From DASWHX01 sp036397995 (GTDB taxonomy: Bacteria > Bacteroidota > Bacteroidia > Cytophagales > Cyclobacteriaceae): 9,256 nt of DNA. The stretch lies in assembly GCA_036397995.1 (NCBI GenBank), contig DASWHX010000104.1, forward strand, positions 1 through 9,256. The letters run 5' to 3'. The notes under the pieces are model-generated. The model was not told where the DNA came from. It saw only the letters and a program-made list of their open reading frames with translations, and did no database searches. This document shows positions 1 to 5,682 of this stretch, in pieces. Made by a program: the position numbers and the translations under genes. Each line of letters starts with the position of its first letter. Position 1 is the first letter of the stretch.

Positions 1-2
1 CC

Positions 3-83
3 ACTCGTAAAATCTTCCCAATTTCCGGTAATGGTGTAACATTTTGGAGCGAATTAGAAGGTATGAACCAAAGCAGGAAGTGA
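3..83 (+). CDS. Possible 3' end of a truncated or off-window CDS
   Basis: Frame 3 is open from the left edge of the window to a TGA at 81-83, giving 26 residues that include the stretch FPISGNGVTFWSELEGM. The composition looks protein-like, and the frame stops just where the duplicated segment begins. It could be the C-terminus of a gene lying to the left, convergent with the gene fragment at 223-344. Open frames also exist on the minus strand here, so the assignment is weak. I do not recognise the family. Confidence 0.3.
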   Translation, partial: TRKIFPISGNGVTFWSELEGMNQSRK

Positions 84-174
84 TTTAAGAGCAACTGGGT
101 AGCTGGAAGAAAACATCAGACTTCAACACAGCCGGGATATCTGACTTTCTTTCGTTAAAGCCAGAAATTACCTC

Positions 175-208
175 CAATCAGTAAGAATGTTGCGGACAAA
201 TCTGATTG
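175..208 (-). terminator. Hairpin after gene fragment, conserved in both repeat copies
   Basis: CAATCAG (175-181) pairs perfectly with CTGATTG (202-208) around a 20-nt loop. The equivalent in copy 2 (611-644) keeps both arms intact. It lies just beyond the stop codon on the minus strand, where a transcription terminator or mRNA 3' stabilising structure would sit. The following T tract is weak in this copy, and the loop is long for an intrinsic terminator. Confidence 0.25.
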
Positions 209-222
209 CTGTGCGGAAAGGT

Positions 223-344
223 TTATTTCCAGGGCTTCAAGAGTGATTCAAAGGGAAATCCGTCTTTCCACGCGTAGATTATTAAAAGAATTACAATGCC
301 GATTTCAATCCACCATATTAATGGAGGCTTATCTTTTAGGAAGA
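223..344 (-). pseudogene. Truncated 3' fragment of the small membrane protein gene
   Basis: Read on the minus strand, this encodes residues equivalent to about 57-95 of the intact protein at 659-946, ending at the same stop (TAA at 225-223). Within that stretch only three residues differ (R61K, T70I, A71G in the intact numbering), and the third membrane helix (IVILLIIYAW) and the C-terminus ESLLKPWK are unchanged. The 5' two thirds of the gene are missing. Upstream the frame reaches a TAA within about 20 bases with no start codon between, so no product is expected. The good conservation suggests a recent duplication, or gene conversion with the intact copy. Confidence 0.8.
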
Positions 345-354
345 TCTCAACTTA

Positions 355-412
355 TCGCACAATTAGTTCAAATTGTGTGATTTTTTTCACATTCATGTAA
401 CTAATTGTGTGA
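355..412. promoter_or_regulatory. Concentric palindromes with a CRP/FNR-like site
   Basis: TGTGA (376-380) and TCACA (387-391) are separated by 6 T residues, matching the E. coli CRP consensus TGTGA-N6-TCACA. An 11-bp outer inverted repeat, CACAATTAGTT (358-368) and AACTAATTGTG (399-409), shares exactly the same centre (383.5). The decamer AATTGTGTGA occurs at 371-380 and 403-412, and a one-mismatch copy occurs on the other strand at 355-364. Such an arrangement fits a multi-site operator. It lies outside both repeat copies. Which gene it serves is unclear: candidates are the reading frame at 447-527 or a lost gene. The binding protein is inferred only. Confidence 0.5.
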
Positions 413-446
413 ATTATGGTTTTTCAGAAGGTATTCCTTAAAAAAT

Positions 447-527
447 ATGGAACACAGAAACGGATTAATTAATATTCCATTGTTCCTGATTGATCGGACA
501 AAAGATTTTATCGAACAGGTGATTTAA
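447..527 (+). pseudogene. Possible 5' remnant of a CDS cut by repeat copy 2
   Basis: An ATG at 447 opens a 26-codon frame ending in TAA at 525-527, a few bases inside repeat copy 2. It includes the stretch NIPLFLIDRTKDFIEQV, which looks like genuine protein sequence. It begins about 55 bp downstream of the CRP-like palindrome. Together these suggest the promoter and first codons of a gene whose remainder was lost when the repeated segment arrived. It could equally be a short intact peptide gene or chance. I cannot name the family. Confidence 0.25.
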
Positions 528-780
528 GGGAGACTGAGCGGCTGAAGAAAACTTCAGACTTCAACACAGCCGGGATATCTGCCTTTCTTCCTTAAACCAA
601 AAATTACGTTCAATCAGTAAGAATGTTGCGGGCAAATCTGATTGCTGTGCAGAAAGGTTTATTTCCAGGGCTTCAAGAGCGATTCAAAGGGAAATCCGTC
701 TTTCCACGCGTAGATTATTAATAGAATTACAATGGCAGTTTCAATCCACCATATTAATGGAGGTCTATCTTTTAGAAAGA
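520..780. repeat. Direct repeat copy 2 (contains 3' part of the intact gene)
   Basis: Second copy of the segment at 81-344. It carries the 3' part of the intact small membrane protein gene (659-780) and its downstream flank (520-658). Two hairpins lie in the flank: a perfect CTGAAG-AAAA-CTTCAG at 542-557, which is disrupted in copy 1, and CAATCAG/CTGATTG at 611-644, conserved in both copies. The similarity stops inside the coding sequence near 780, which shows that copy 1 is the truncated one. Confidence 0.85.
611..644 (-). terminator. Putative terminator-like hairpin of the small membrane protein gene
   Basis: On the minus strand, CAATCAG and CTGATTG form a 7-bp stem with a 20-nt loop beginning 14 bases after the stop codon at 659. 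It is followed within a few bases by a short T run (AATTTTT). The same structure is retained in repeat copy 1. The loop is long, so this may instead be an mRNA 3'-end structure. Confidence 0.3.
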
Positions 781-946
781 AAATTAAAATGAAGTGTGCA
801 GCCAGAAGAATTGATCCTGTAATTGTGAATGTAGAGGCAACAACCCACCCCCACCCACCAGATCTATCCGTAATTACCTGGATTATTGATGCTGTGATAA
901 GGATGAAAAATGAAATTGTGAGTGGAGAAAGAAATTTTATGGTCAT
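659..946 (-). CDS. Small three-helix membrane protein, uncharacterised
   Basis: This 95-residue protein has three predicted membrane segments (about 8-26, 34-57 and 64-81). Short charged turns lie between them (DRSGG near 27-31, FLKDRPP near 57-63), and the tail is FESLLKPWK. No catalytic motif is visible and I do not recognise a named family. It starts at an ATG at 946, 21 bp downstream of the histidine kinase stop on the same strand. It is probably co-transcribed with the kinase and might be an accessory or unrelated membrane protein; the link is inferred from position only. There is no clear Shine-Dalgarno sequence, as is common in Bacteroidota. The near-identical C-terminal copy at 223-344 supports that the frame is real. 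Confidence 0.72.
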   Translation of the reverse strand: MTIKFLSPLTISFFILITASIIQVITDRSGGWGWVVASTFTITGSILLAAHFILIFFLKDRPPLIWWIETAIVILLIIYAWKDGFPFESLLKPWK

Positions 947-967
947 TTCAATTTAAACGGTTAGGCA

Positions 968-2386
968 TCAAACGAACTCGAAAGTTTTTGGCAGCGCGAA
1001 TGTAAATTTCGATCCATGCCCGTATTTGCTTTCACAGAAAATTCTCCCACCCTGCTTTTCAACAAGATCCTTACAAATGATTAATCCGATTCCCGAACCC
1101 TTTTCCTTTTTTGTTCCCTCCCGGGTAAACCGGCTTCCCCACTTGAACAGTTTTTCACTTACCTCATCGGCCATACCTAATCCTGTATCAGTTACGGAAA
1201 TTTCAGTGCAATTATCTTTCTCGCTGGCTATCACTTTTATTAGCCCATTCTCTGTAAATTTAATTGCGTTTGTAACCAGATTACTTAATACAAGTCTAAG
1301 CAAGGTGGGCTCCGAATGAATCTTAATTTCCGCATCAACCAGGTTTTGCAATTGATTCTTTTTCAGGCAAGCCTGAGCTTTCAATGTTAAAAGTATTTCA
1401 TCAATCACCGGCCGCAACAGAATGTAAGATTTTACTAATCTGGTATTGTTCATCTGCATAACTGACCAGGAAAGCATGTTATTTAGCATTATGGTTGTTC
1501 CATCCAGGGTTTCTCCCATTTTACTCATGAAATATTTTAACTCGCTTTCACTTAACTGTCTATCTTCAAACATTTTGGAAATCCCTGCGAGACTTGAAAT
1601 GGGCCCACGAATATCATGTGAGATTATGGAAATTAAACGGTTCTTTACCGCGTTGGCTTCCTGCAATTTTTCTTTGGTCAGAATTAATTCACTTTTTTCA
1701 TTTAACAGCAGTTGCTGGTTTTCATAATCCTTTCTGAACATTTTTTCACTTGTGCTTGAGGCCCACGCCCCAATTACTCCTGAGCCAAGAAGAAAAAAAT
1801 TGTTATTAACTAATATTGCCAGTTCTCCTTCATTGAGAAAATCAGGATGAAAAATAAGAATTACCAGGTTGTATCCGCAAATAGTTACCGCGCTTAATAT
1901 CAGGGCAATGCTGTGCCGAAGTCTAAGAATGCTGTGTGAAACAATTATACAAAGGATTAGTCCGCAATAATAAAACCTGAAAGCTGGCTCGATCCTATCA
2001 ACAATCGCAATCATTGCCAGAATTCCGCAAATGCCAATCATGGCGACACCAAACAAGATTACTTCATTATAGAATGTAAAGGCTTTTCTGAATGTCAGAT
2101 AAAATGCCATTGAAAAGCTGGGGATTATTATTATGAACCGAATGATCCAGATTTCCTTTAATGAGCGCGGGGCCATATAAATATCCAGAACACTGAAAGC
2201 CGCATACAGGATAATTGATAAGAGCAATGCATAACGTATTGAAGAAATAGAATTGGTCAGATAATATTTCCAGAATCCGTCTTTCTGTCTTTTAGGGGTT
2301 ATATGTGACAAAATTCGACTTATAATTTTTTTATGTTTGAATGTACCTAAAGGAACTAAATTGGAGAATACCTTCAAATTTACCAA
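968..2386 (-). CDS. Membrane sensor histidine kinase
   Basis: A 472-residue integral-membrane histidine kinase. About six hydrophobic segments fill residues 50-210 (roughly 51-70, 80-98, 106-128, 137-152, 157-180, 192-210), with little periplasmic loop, so it probably senses the membrane or a small ligand. A coiled linker (215-248) leads to the DHp domain, whose H-box SHDIRGPISSL places the phospho-accepting His at 257. The HATPase domain follows, with N-box NLVTNAIKF (N373), G1 box DTGLGM (400-405) and G2 box GSGIGL (430-435). All kinase motifs look intact. No response regulator is adjacent, so the partner is unknown. The first in-frame ATG is at codon 71, after the first helix; TTG at 2386-2384 is therefore the best available start, although a TTG three codons further in is also possible. 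The gene is divergent from 2462-2728 and leads into the small gene at 659-946. Confidence 0.93.
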   Translation of the reverse strand: MVNLKVFSNLVPLGTFKHKKIISRILSHITPKRQKDGFWKYYLTNSISSIRYALLLSIILYAAFSVLDIYMAPRSLKEIWIIRFIIIIPSFSMAFYLTFRKAFTFYNEVILFGVAMIGICGILAMIAIVDRIEPAFRFYYCGLILCIIVSHSILRLRHSIALILSAVTICGYNLVILIFHPDFLNEGELAILVNNNFFLLGSGVIGAWASSTSEKMFRKDYENQQLLLNEKSELILTKEKLQEANAVKNRLISIISHDIRGPISSLAGISKMFEDRQLSESELKYFMSKMGETLDGTTIMLNNMLSWSVMQMNNTRLVKSYILLRPVIDEILLTLKAQACLKKNQLQNLVDAEIKIHSEPTLLRLVLSNLVTNAIKFTENGLIKVIASEKDNCTEISVTDTGLGMADEVSEKLFKWGSRFTREGTKKEKGSGIGLIICKDLVEKQGGRIFCESKYGHGSKFTFALPKTFEFV

Positions 2387-2461
2387 TAGTATATTAGATA
2401 TTATTATTTAAAGATATTATTGTATTAACTATGTAATATTGCCGGTAATTTAGTATTTATT
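2387..2461. promoter_or_regulatory. Divergent AT-rich intergenic promoter region
   Basis: This 75-bp spacer separates the minus-strand kinase from the plus-strand gene at 2462, so both promoters should lie here. It is very AT-rich. A near-palindrome ATTGCCGGTAAT sits at 2438-2449. On the minus strand TATCTTTA (2416-2409) is one mismatch from the Bacteroidota -7 box TAnnTTTG, and on the plus strand TAATATTG (2434-2441) is also one mismatch away. Neither has a convincing -33 TTG at the usual spacing, so exact promoter positions are not established. Confidence 0.35.
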
Positions 2462-2728
2462 ATGATCAATCAGGAACATATTGGAAGGCTTGGGAAAAAC
2501 CTGAAACAAATCCTGGATTCAGAGATCGCTCTGGGAAACAGGGTCAGTGAAACAAGCAAAGGCTGGCCTAATTCCAGAACAGTGATTGTTTTTTTGGAGA
2601 AGCCATTCCTTGCTGATTACCCTATTCAAGGTAAGGGAATAATTTTCCGGGAAGTCAATGATCCTCATTACTGGAAATCTGAATACTATGACCGAATCAA
2701 TGATCATGTACTGGCTTGTAAATTTTAA
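2462..2728 (+). CDS. Small conserved hypothetical protein
   Basis: An 88-residue soluble protein starting at an ATG without a clear Shine-Dalgarno sequence. It has a helical start (residues 1-30), then GWPNSRTVIVFLEKPF (34-49), then FREVNDPHYWKSEYYD (62-77) and a C-terminal ACKF. I have the impression of a short Bacteroidota family with the conserved pieces 'GWP', 'KPF' and 'NDPHYWKxEYYD', but I know no function for it. There is no signal peptide or membrane segment. It lies 93 bp upstream of Ku on the same strand and could be co-transcribed, although the gap allows a separate promoter. An antisense open frame (2519-2785) is much less protein-like. Confidence 0.72.
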   Translation: MINQEHIGRLGKNLKQILDSEIALGNRVSETSKGWPNSRTVIVFLEKPFLADYPIQGKGIIFREVNDPHYWKSEYYDRINDHVLACKF

Positions 2729-2821
2729 GCAGGAATTTTTTGTTTCGATGTTTCTTTTATACCCACCTGATCTTAGGATTTCCACCCATATTTATATACT
2801 TTAGGAGAAAAATACATTCCC

Positions 2822-3676
2822 ATGAGAGCTATTTGGAAAGGACATATTCGATTCTCCCTGGTAACCATTCCGGTCAGAATTTATGGAGCAATCGACGCGC
2901 AGCAAACTATCAGTTTTAATCAGATCAATAAGAAAACCAATAATCCGATCCGGTATGAGAAGAAAGATAAAGGGACCGGAGAAACCGTGAAATCTGAAGA
3001 TATTGTCAAAGGGTATCAGTATGAACCCGGGCAGTTTGTTATTATGAATCCGGAAGATTTTGAGAAAGTAAAACTGAAGTCGACCCGGGTTATAGAGATT
3101 GAAGGTTTTGTGGATGCGAAAGAAGTGCATCCTGCCTTATTTGATACGCCTTATTTTGCCGGACCGGATGGAGAGGTAGCCGCAAAAACCTATTCATTGT
3201 TATGCAAAACCTTGCAGCAGAGCGGTAAACTTGGAATTGGCAGAGTAGTTCTACGCGATCGCGAAAACGTTTTGCTCCTGGCTCCTGAAAAGAATGGTAT
3301 TCTTCTATATAAACTGCGTTATCCGGAAGAGTTGAGAAATATTACCGATGTTCCTGATATTACCGATGACCAGGCTGACAAAGAACAATTAAAGCTTGCC
3401 AAAATGCTTGTGGATAATATGACAACCAAATTTGAAACACTTGAATTAAAGAACCGATATAACGATGCTTTGAAAGATATTATCGACAAGAAGATTGAGG
3501 GTGAAGAGATCGTGGTTTATGAAGAAGAGGAAGCTCCGGTGGTGGATATAATGACGGCATTAAAGGAAAGCATCAGTCAGGCGAAAGAGCAAAAGAAACC
3601 GATGAAAAAAGCGACGGGCAAAGCCAAAGAAGAAAAAGCCAGGTCATCAACCAAAAAGAAAAAGAAAACCGCATAA
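2822..3676 (+). CDS. ku: Non-homologous end-joining protein Ku
   Basis: Bacterial Ku forms a ring-shaped homodimer that binds double-strand DNA ends and recruits the ligase LigD. This 284-residue protein begins with the family signature MRAIWKGHIRFSLVTIPV (1-18). It contains RYEKKDKGTGETV (44-56), GQFVIMNPEDFEKV (70-83), HPALFDTPYFAGPDG (103-117), KTYSLLCKTL (122-131) and RYPEELRN (166-173). The core ends near 235, followed by the minimal C-terminal motif VVDIMTALKESI (240-251) and a Lys-rich tail (about 255-284), which in other bacterial Ku proteins contacts DNA. Positions 49-55, where many bacterial Ku proteins have a CxxC-like pair, read DKGTGET and contain no Cys. LigD is not in this window. 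The TPR gene follows after 6 nt, so the two are probably one transcript. The start is well supported by the conserved N-terminus. Confidence 0.97.
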   Translation: MRAIWKGHIRFSLVTIPVRIYGAIDAQQTISFNQINKKTNNPIRYEKKDKGTGETVKSEDIVKGYQYEPGQFVIMNPEDFEKVKLKSTRVIEIEGFVDAKEVHPALFDTPYFAGPDGEVAAKTYSLLCKTLQQSGKLGIGRVVLRDRENVLLLAPEKNGILLYKLRYPEELRNITDVPDITDDQADKEQLKLAKMLVDNMTTKFETLELKNRYNDALKDIIDKKIEGEEIVVYEEEEAPVVDIMTALKESISQAKEQKKPMKKATGKAKEEKARSSTKKKKKTA

Positions 3677-3682
3677 AACCGA

Positions 3683-4285
3683 ATGGGTCGAGTAATCAAA
3701 TTTCCTGTAAATGCTTCGCCCCGGTTTAAGCTCAAACCGGTTCTCTCAAAGAAATCAAAAAAAGGAGCGGAGAGCCAGTTAGATATTTTTAAGTCACCTG
3801 ACAGCAAGCTCGTGCAAATGTCAGGTAGTCTTTCACCTTTCGAAGAGGCTTTGATTTACGATGAAAATGGAAATTTGAAAGCCCGGGCTATGTACGAAAA
3901 AGCCATCTCCATGAATGATCACTCACCGGATGCCTGGTGTAACCTGGGAATAATCGAATACCTGGAAGGAAATAAAAGTAAGGCGGTAAGTTGCTTCACT
4001 CATTCATTAAAAGAAGATCCCCGTCATTTTGAAGCACATTACAACCTGGCGAACGTTTACCTGGATATTGAAAACCTGGAGCTTGCTCGGTTGCATTATG
4101 AAGTTGCAGCAGAAATAGATCCTGAGCATGCCGATGTTTTTTATAACCTTGCCGTTGTATATGCCATGGAGAAAGAATTTGAAAAAGCTATTGATTCATT
4201 GGAGAATCATTTAAAATTAGTTTCACAGAAAGACTCCAATGATGCCAGGGGATTTTTGCTTAGCTTGAAAGCCAGTATCGAATAG
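3683..4285 (+). CDS. Tetratricopeptide-repeat protein downstream of Ku
   Basis: A 200-residue soluble protein. A basic N-terminal segment (1-30, including MGRVIKFPV and FKLKPVLSKKSKK) leads through QLDIFKS (32-38) into about four TPR units (roughly 48-81, 82-115, 116-149, 150-183). Typical TPR spacing is seen in AWCNLGIIEYLEGNKSKA, AHYNLANVYLDIENLELA and VFYNLAVVYAMEKEFEKA. TPRs are protein-interaction scaffolds, and no enzyme motif is present. The gene starts 6 nt after the Ku stop, which strongly suggests co-expression; a role with Ku or in regulation is inference only. The basic N-terminus could contact nucleic acid. The start codon is supported by the tight spacing and by the conserved-looking N-terminus. 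Confidence 0.9.
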   Translation: MGRVIKFPVNASPRFKLKPVLSKKSKKGAESQLDIFKSPDSKLVQMSGSLSPFEEALIYDENGNLKARAMYEKAISMNDHSPDAWCNLGIIEYLEGNKSKAVSCFTHSLKEDPRHFEAHYNLANVYLDIENLELARLHYEVAAEIDPEHADVFYNLAVVYAMEKEFEKAIDSLENHLKLVSQKDSNDARGFLLSLKASIE

Positions 4286-4356
4286 GTTGCCCCAGGCACA
4301 TAGTATTATTATTTTCCCTTGAAGAATTCCCAACTCCGGTTAAATTACTGCCGTAC

Positions 4357-5223
4357 ATGGTAAATTTAATATCAAAGCTTAATCATCTGCCCTCCGAACA
4401 TACTGCCAATCTTGAATCAATCTGTGATGAAATCATTGAGACCGGCAAAGCTGATATCATTATTCTTTTTGGATATTTCGCTTTTTCCCACACCAAGATT
4501 CCGGTAAATTCCTCCTATGAAATTCTGGTTATTACCGATCATTTTGAAACCCGGGAGCAATTATCTAATGAACTGGCGGTTAGGTTTCAGAAAAATTCTC
4601 CCCCGATTCATGGTGTAATTGAAACGATCACACTTTTTAATATTAGTGTTGAAGAGGGATTATTTTATTTTTCCGATATCCTTCGGGAAGGGATTATCCT
4701 ATACAATAATGAGGAGTTCGAGCTTGCCAAACCTAAGGATCTTTCTCCCTTAAAGAGAAGAAAAATAGCAGAAGAAGATTATCATCAGGGGATGGCACAG
4801 GCCAAAGAAGCCTGGAAAAATTATCAGACAGAATCAAGTAAAAATAACCACAAAGGATGTGCATTTCATCTTAACCAGGTGGCTGAGTTTTGTTATATGG
4901 CTGTGGAGATGGTCTTCTCGCATAATTACTATGATGAGCATAATATCAAAGCGCAACGTGACAGGATACGTGCATTTGATAAAAGAATTCATAAGGCTTT
5001 TCCACTGGATAACAAATCTCAAATTGAAGCCTTTGAATATTTAAGCCAGGCATACGTGGGTGCTCAATACATGTCTGATAGTGATTTCCCGATTTCACAA
5101 AAGCAAATTGACTATTGGGCACGTGAATCCAGGAAATTAATTGTATTAACCGATTCGATTTGCAAAGGTAAAATCCAAAGATTAAAGGATGTGAGAAGAA
5201 AACTAAGGGAAAGCCGGAACTGA
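4357..5223 (+). CDS. Degenerate nucleotidyltransferase plus HEPN domain protein
   Basis: A 288-residue two-domain protein. Residues about 15-125 resemble a Pol-beta-type minimal nucleotidyltransferase: IIILFG (34-39) precedes the position of the usual GS...G motif, and SYEILVIT (53-60) aligns with the metal-binding SDxDILV strand. The expected residues are altered: GS reads GY (39-40), and the first Asp of DxD is Ser and the second is Glu (E55). The domain is therefore probably catalytically dead. Residues about 135-275 are a HEPN domain: helix GCAFHLNQVAEFCYMAVEMV (167-186), an H195-containing segment, RIRAFDKRIH (203-212), LSQAYVGAQY (229-238) and the closing LTDSICKGKI (264-273). Many HEPN proteins are toxin RNases or their relatives; here both domains sit in one chain with no separate partner. 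It follows the TPR gene after 71 nt, so co-transcription is uncertain. Confidence 0.82.
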   Translation: MVNLISKLNHLPSEHTANLESICDEIIETGKADIIILFGYFAFSHTKIPVNSSYEILVITDHFETREQLSNELAVRFQKNSPPIHGVIETITLFNISVEEGLFYFSDILREGIILYNNEEFELAKPKDLSPLKRRKIAEEDYHQGMAQAKEAWKNYQTESSKNNHKGCAFHLNQVAEFCYMAVEMVFSHNYYDEHNIKAQRDRIRAFDKRIHKAFPLDNKSQIEAFEYLSQAYVGAQYMSDSDFPISQKQIDYWARESRKLIVLTDSICKGKIQRLKDVRRKLRESRN

Positions 5224-5254
5224 TTAGAATCCTTCTCCGTTGACGGCTTTTAAC

Positions 5255-5272
5255 GTATCTTAGACCAGATAC
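5255..5272. promoter_or_regulatory. Inverted repeat upstream of the DUF302 operon
   Basis: GTATCT (5255-5260) and AGATAC (5267-5272) form a perfect 6-bp inverted repeat with a 6-bp spacer, ending 14 bases before the ATG at 5287. It could be an operator or a 5'-UTR hairpin that affects translation. It is not followed by a T tract on either strand, so it is not a normal terminator. A TTGACG at 5240-5245 lies just upstream but has no convincing -10/-7 partner. Confidence 0.3.
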
Positions 5273-5286
5273 AAAAACAAAAACTC

Positions 5287-5682
5287 ATGAGCTATTATTT
5301 TAATACAATTGTAAAAAACACCGATTTTGAAGGGGCGGTTGTAAGGGTAACTGAAGAACTTAAAAAGGAAGGTTTTGGTGTCTTAACTGAAATTGATGTT
5401 AAGGAAACCCTAAAGAAGAAAATTGATGTGGATTTCAAAAAATACAAAATACTTGGTGCCTGTAACCCGCCCTTCGCTTACGAGGCATTGCGGGCAGAAG
5501 ATAAGATTGGAGTATTTCTCCCTTGTAACGTGATAGTTGAAGAAAATGAAGACGGGCAAGTTGAAGTTTCAGCTGTGGATCCTGTTGCATCCATGTCTTC
5601 GGTTAAGAATGAAAGCCTTGGTACACTGGCCAACCAGGTACGGAAGAAGTTGCAAAAAGTAATTAAAAACCTTTCCGCTTAA
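5287..5682 (+). CDS. DUF302 family protein
   Basis: A 131-residue soluble protein matching the DUF302 fold family. It has an N-terminal strand-helix unit (FEGAVVRVTEELKKEGFGV, 14-32) followed by LTEIDVKETLKKK (33-45). The conserved core YKILGACNPPFAYEAL (53-68) comes next, then IGVFLPCNVIVEE (74-86) and AVDPVASM (96-103). Cys59 and Cys80 fall in the two conserved segments and could bind a ligand or metal. The biochemical role of DUF302 proteins is not well established. The stop overlaps the next ATG by one base (TAATG at 5680-5684), so translation of the two genes is probably coupled, and this is likely the first gene of an operon running to 7328. Confidence 0.93.
   Translation: MSYYFNTIVKNTDFEGAVVRVTEELKKEGFGVLTEIDVKETLKKKIDVDFKKYKILGACNPPFAYEALRAEDKIGVFLPCNVIVEENEDGQVEVSAVDPVASMSSVKNESLGTLANQVRKKLQKVIKNLSA

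Larger units (their letters stand above)
81..344. repeat. Direct repeat copy 1 (gene tail plus downstream flank)
   Basis: This segment is repeated in the same orientation at 520-780. From 121 onward roughly nine of ten positions agree by eye. From about 181 to 344 the copies align without gaps at a fixed offset of 436; to the left there are a few 1-base indels. The repeat contains the last ~39 codons of a minus-strand small membrane protein gene and about 140 bp of flank beyond its stop. It has no terminal inverted repeats and no transposase, so it looks like a segmental duplication rather than an insertion sequence. Confidence 0.85.

Noticed and set aside
1..780. Insertion sequence or integron-like element
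   Set aside because: No transposase or integrase, no terminal inverted repeats and no target-site duplication could be seen; the repeats are explained as a duplicated gene tail.
732..956. Plus-strand open frame of 74 codons
   Set aside because: It lies fully antisense to the small membrane protein gene and its C-terminal duplicate supports the minus strand; its product is low in protein-like pattern.
1026..1727. Two plus-strand open frames (1026-1319 and 1446-1727)
   Set aside because: Both are antisense to the histidine kinase, whose motifs are intact across the same bases.
2519..3130. Minus-strand open frames opposite the small gene and Ku
   Set aside because: They are mirror frames of 2462-2728 and of Ku, with no recognisable family features.
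3577..3807. Minus-strand frame across the Ku/TPR junction
   Set aside because: The Phe-rich product is simply the complement of the Lys-rich Ku tail.
4834..5044. Overlapping short frames on both strands inside the HEPN region
   Set aside because: The HEPN-domain frame is continuous and recognisable; these are shadows.
4357..5223. Classical two-gene MNT-HEPN toxin-antitoxin module
   Set aside because: Both domains are in one chain and there is no adjacent partner gene, so a standard module is not supported.
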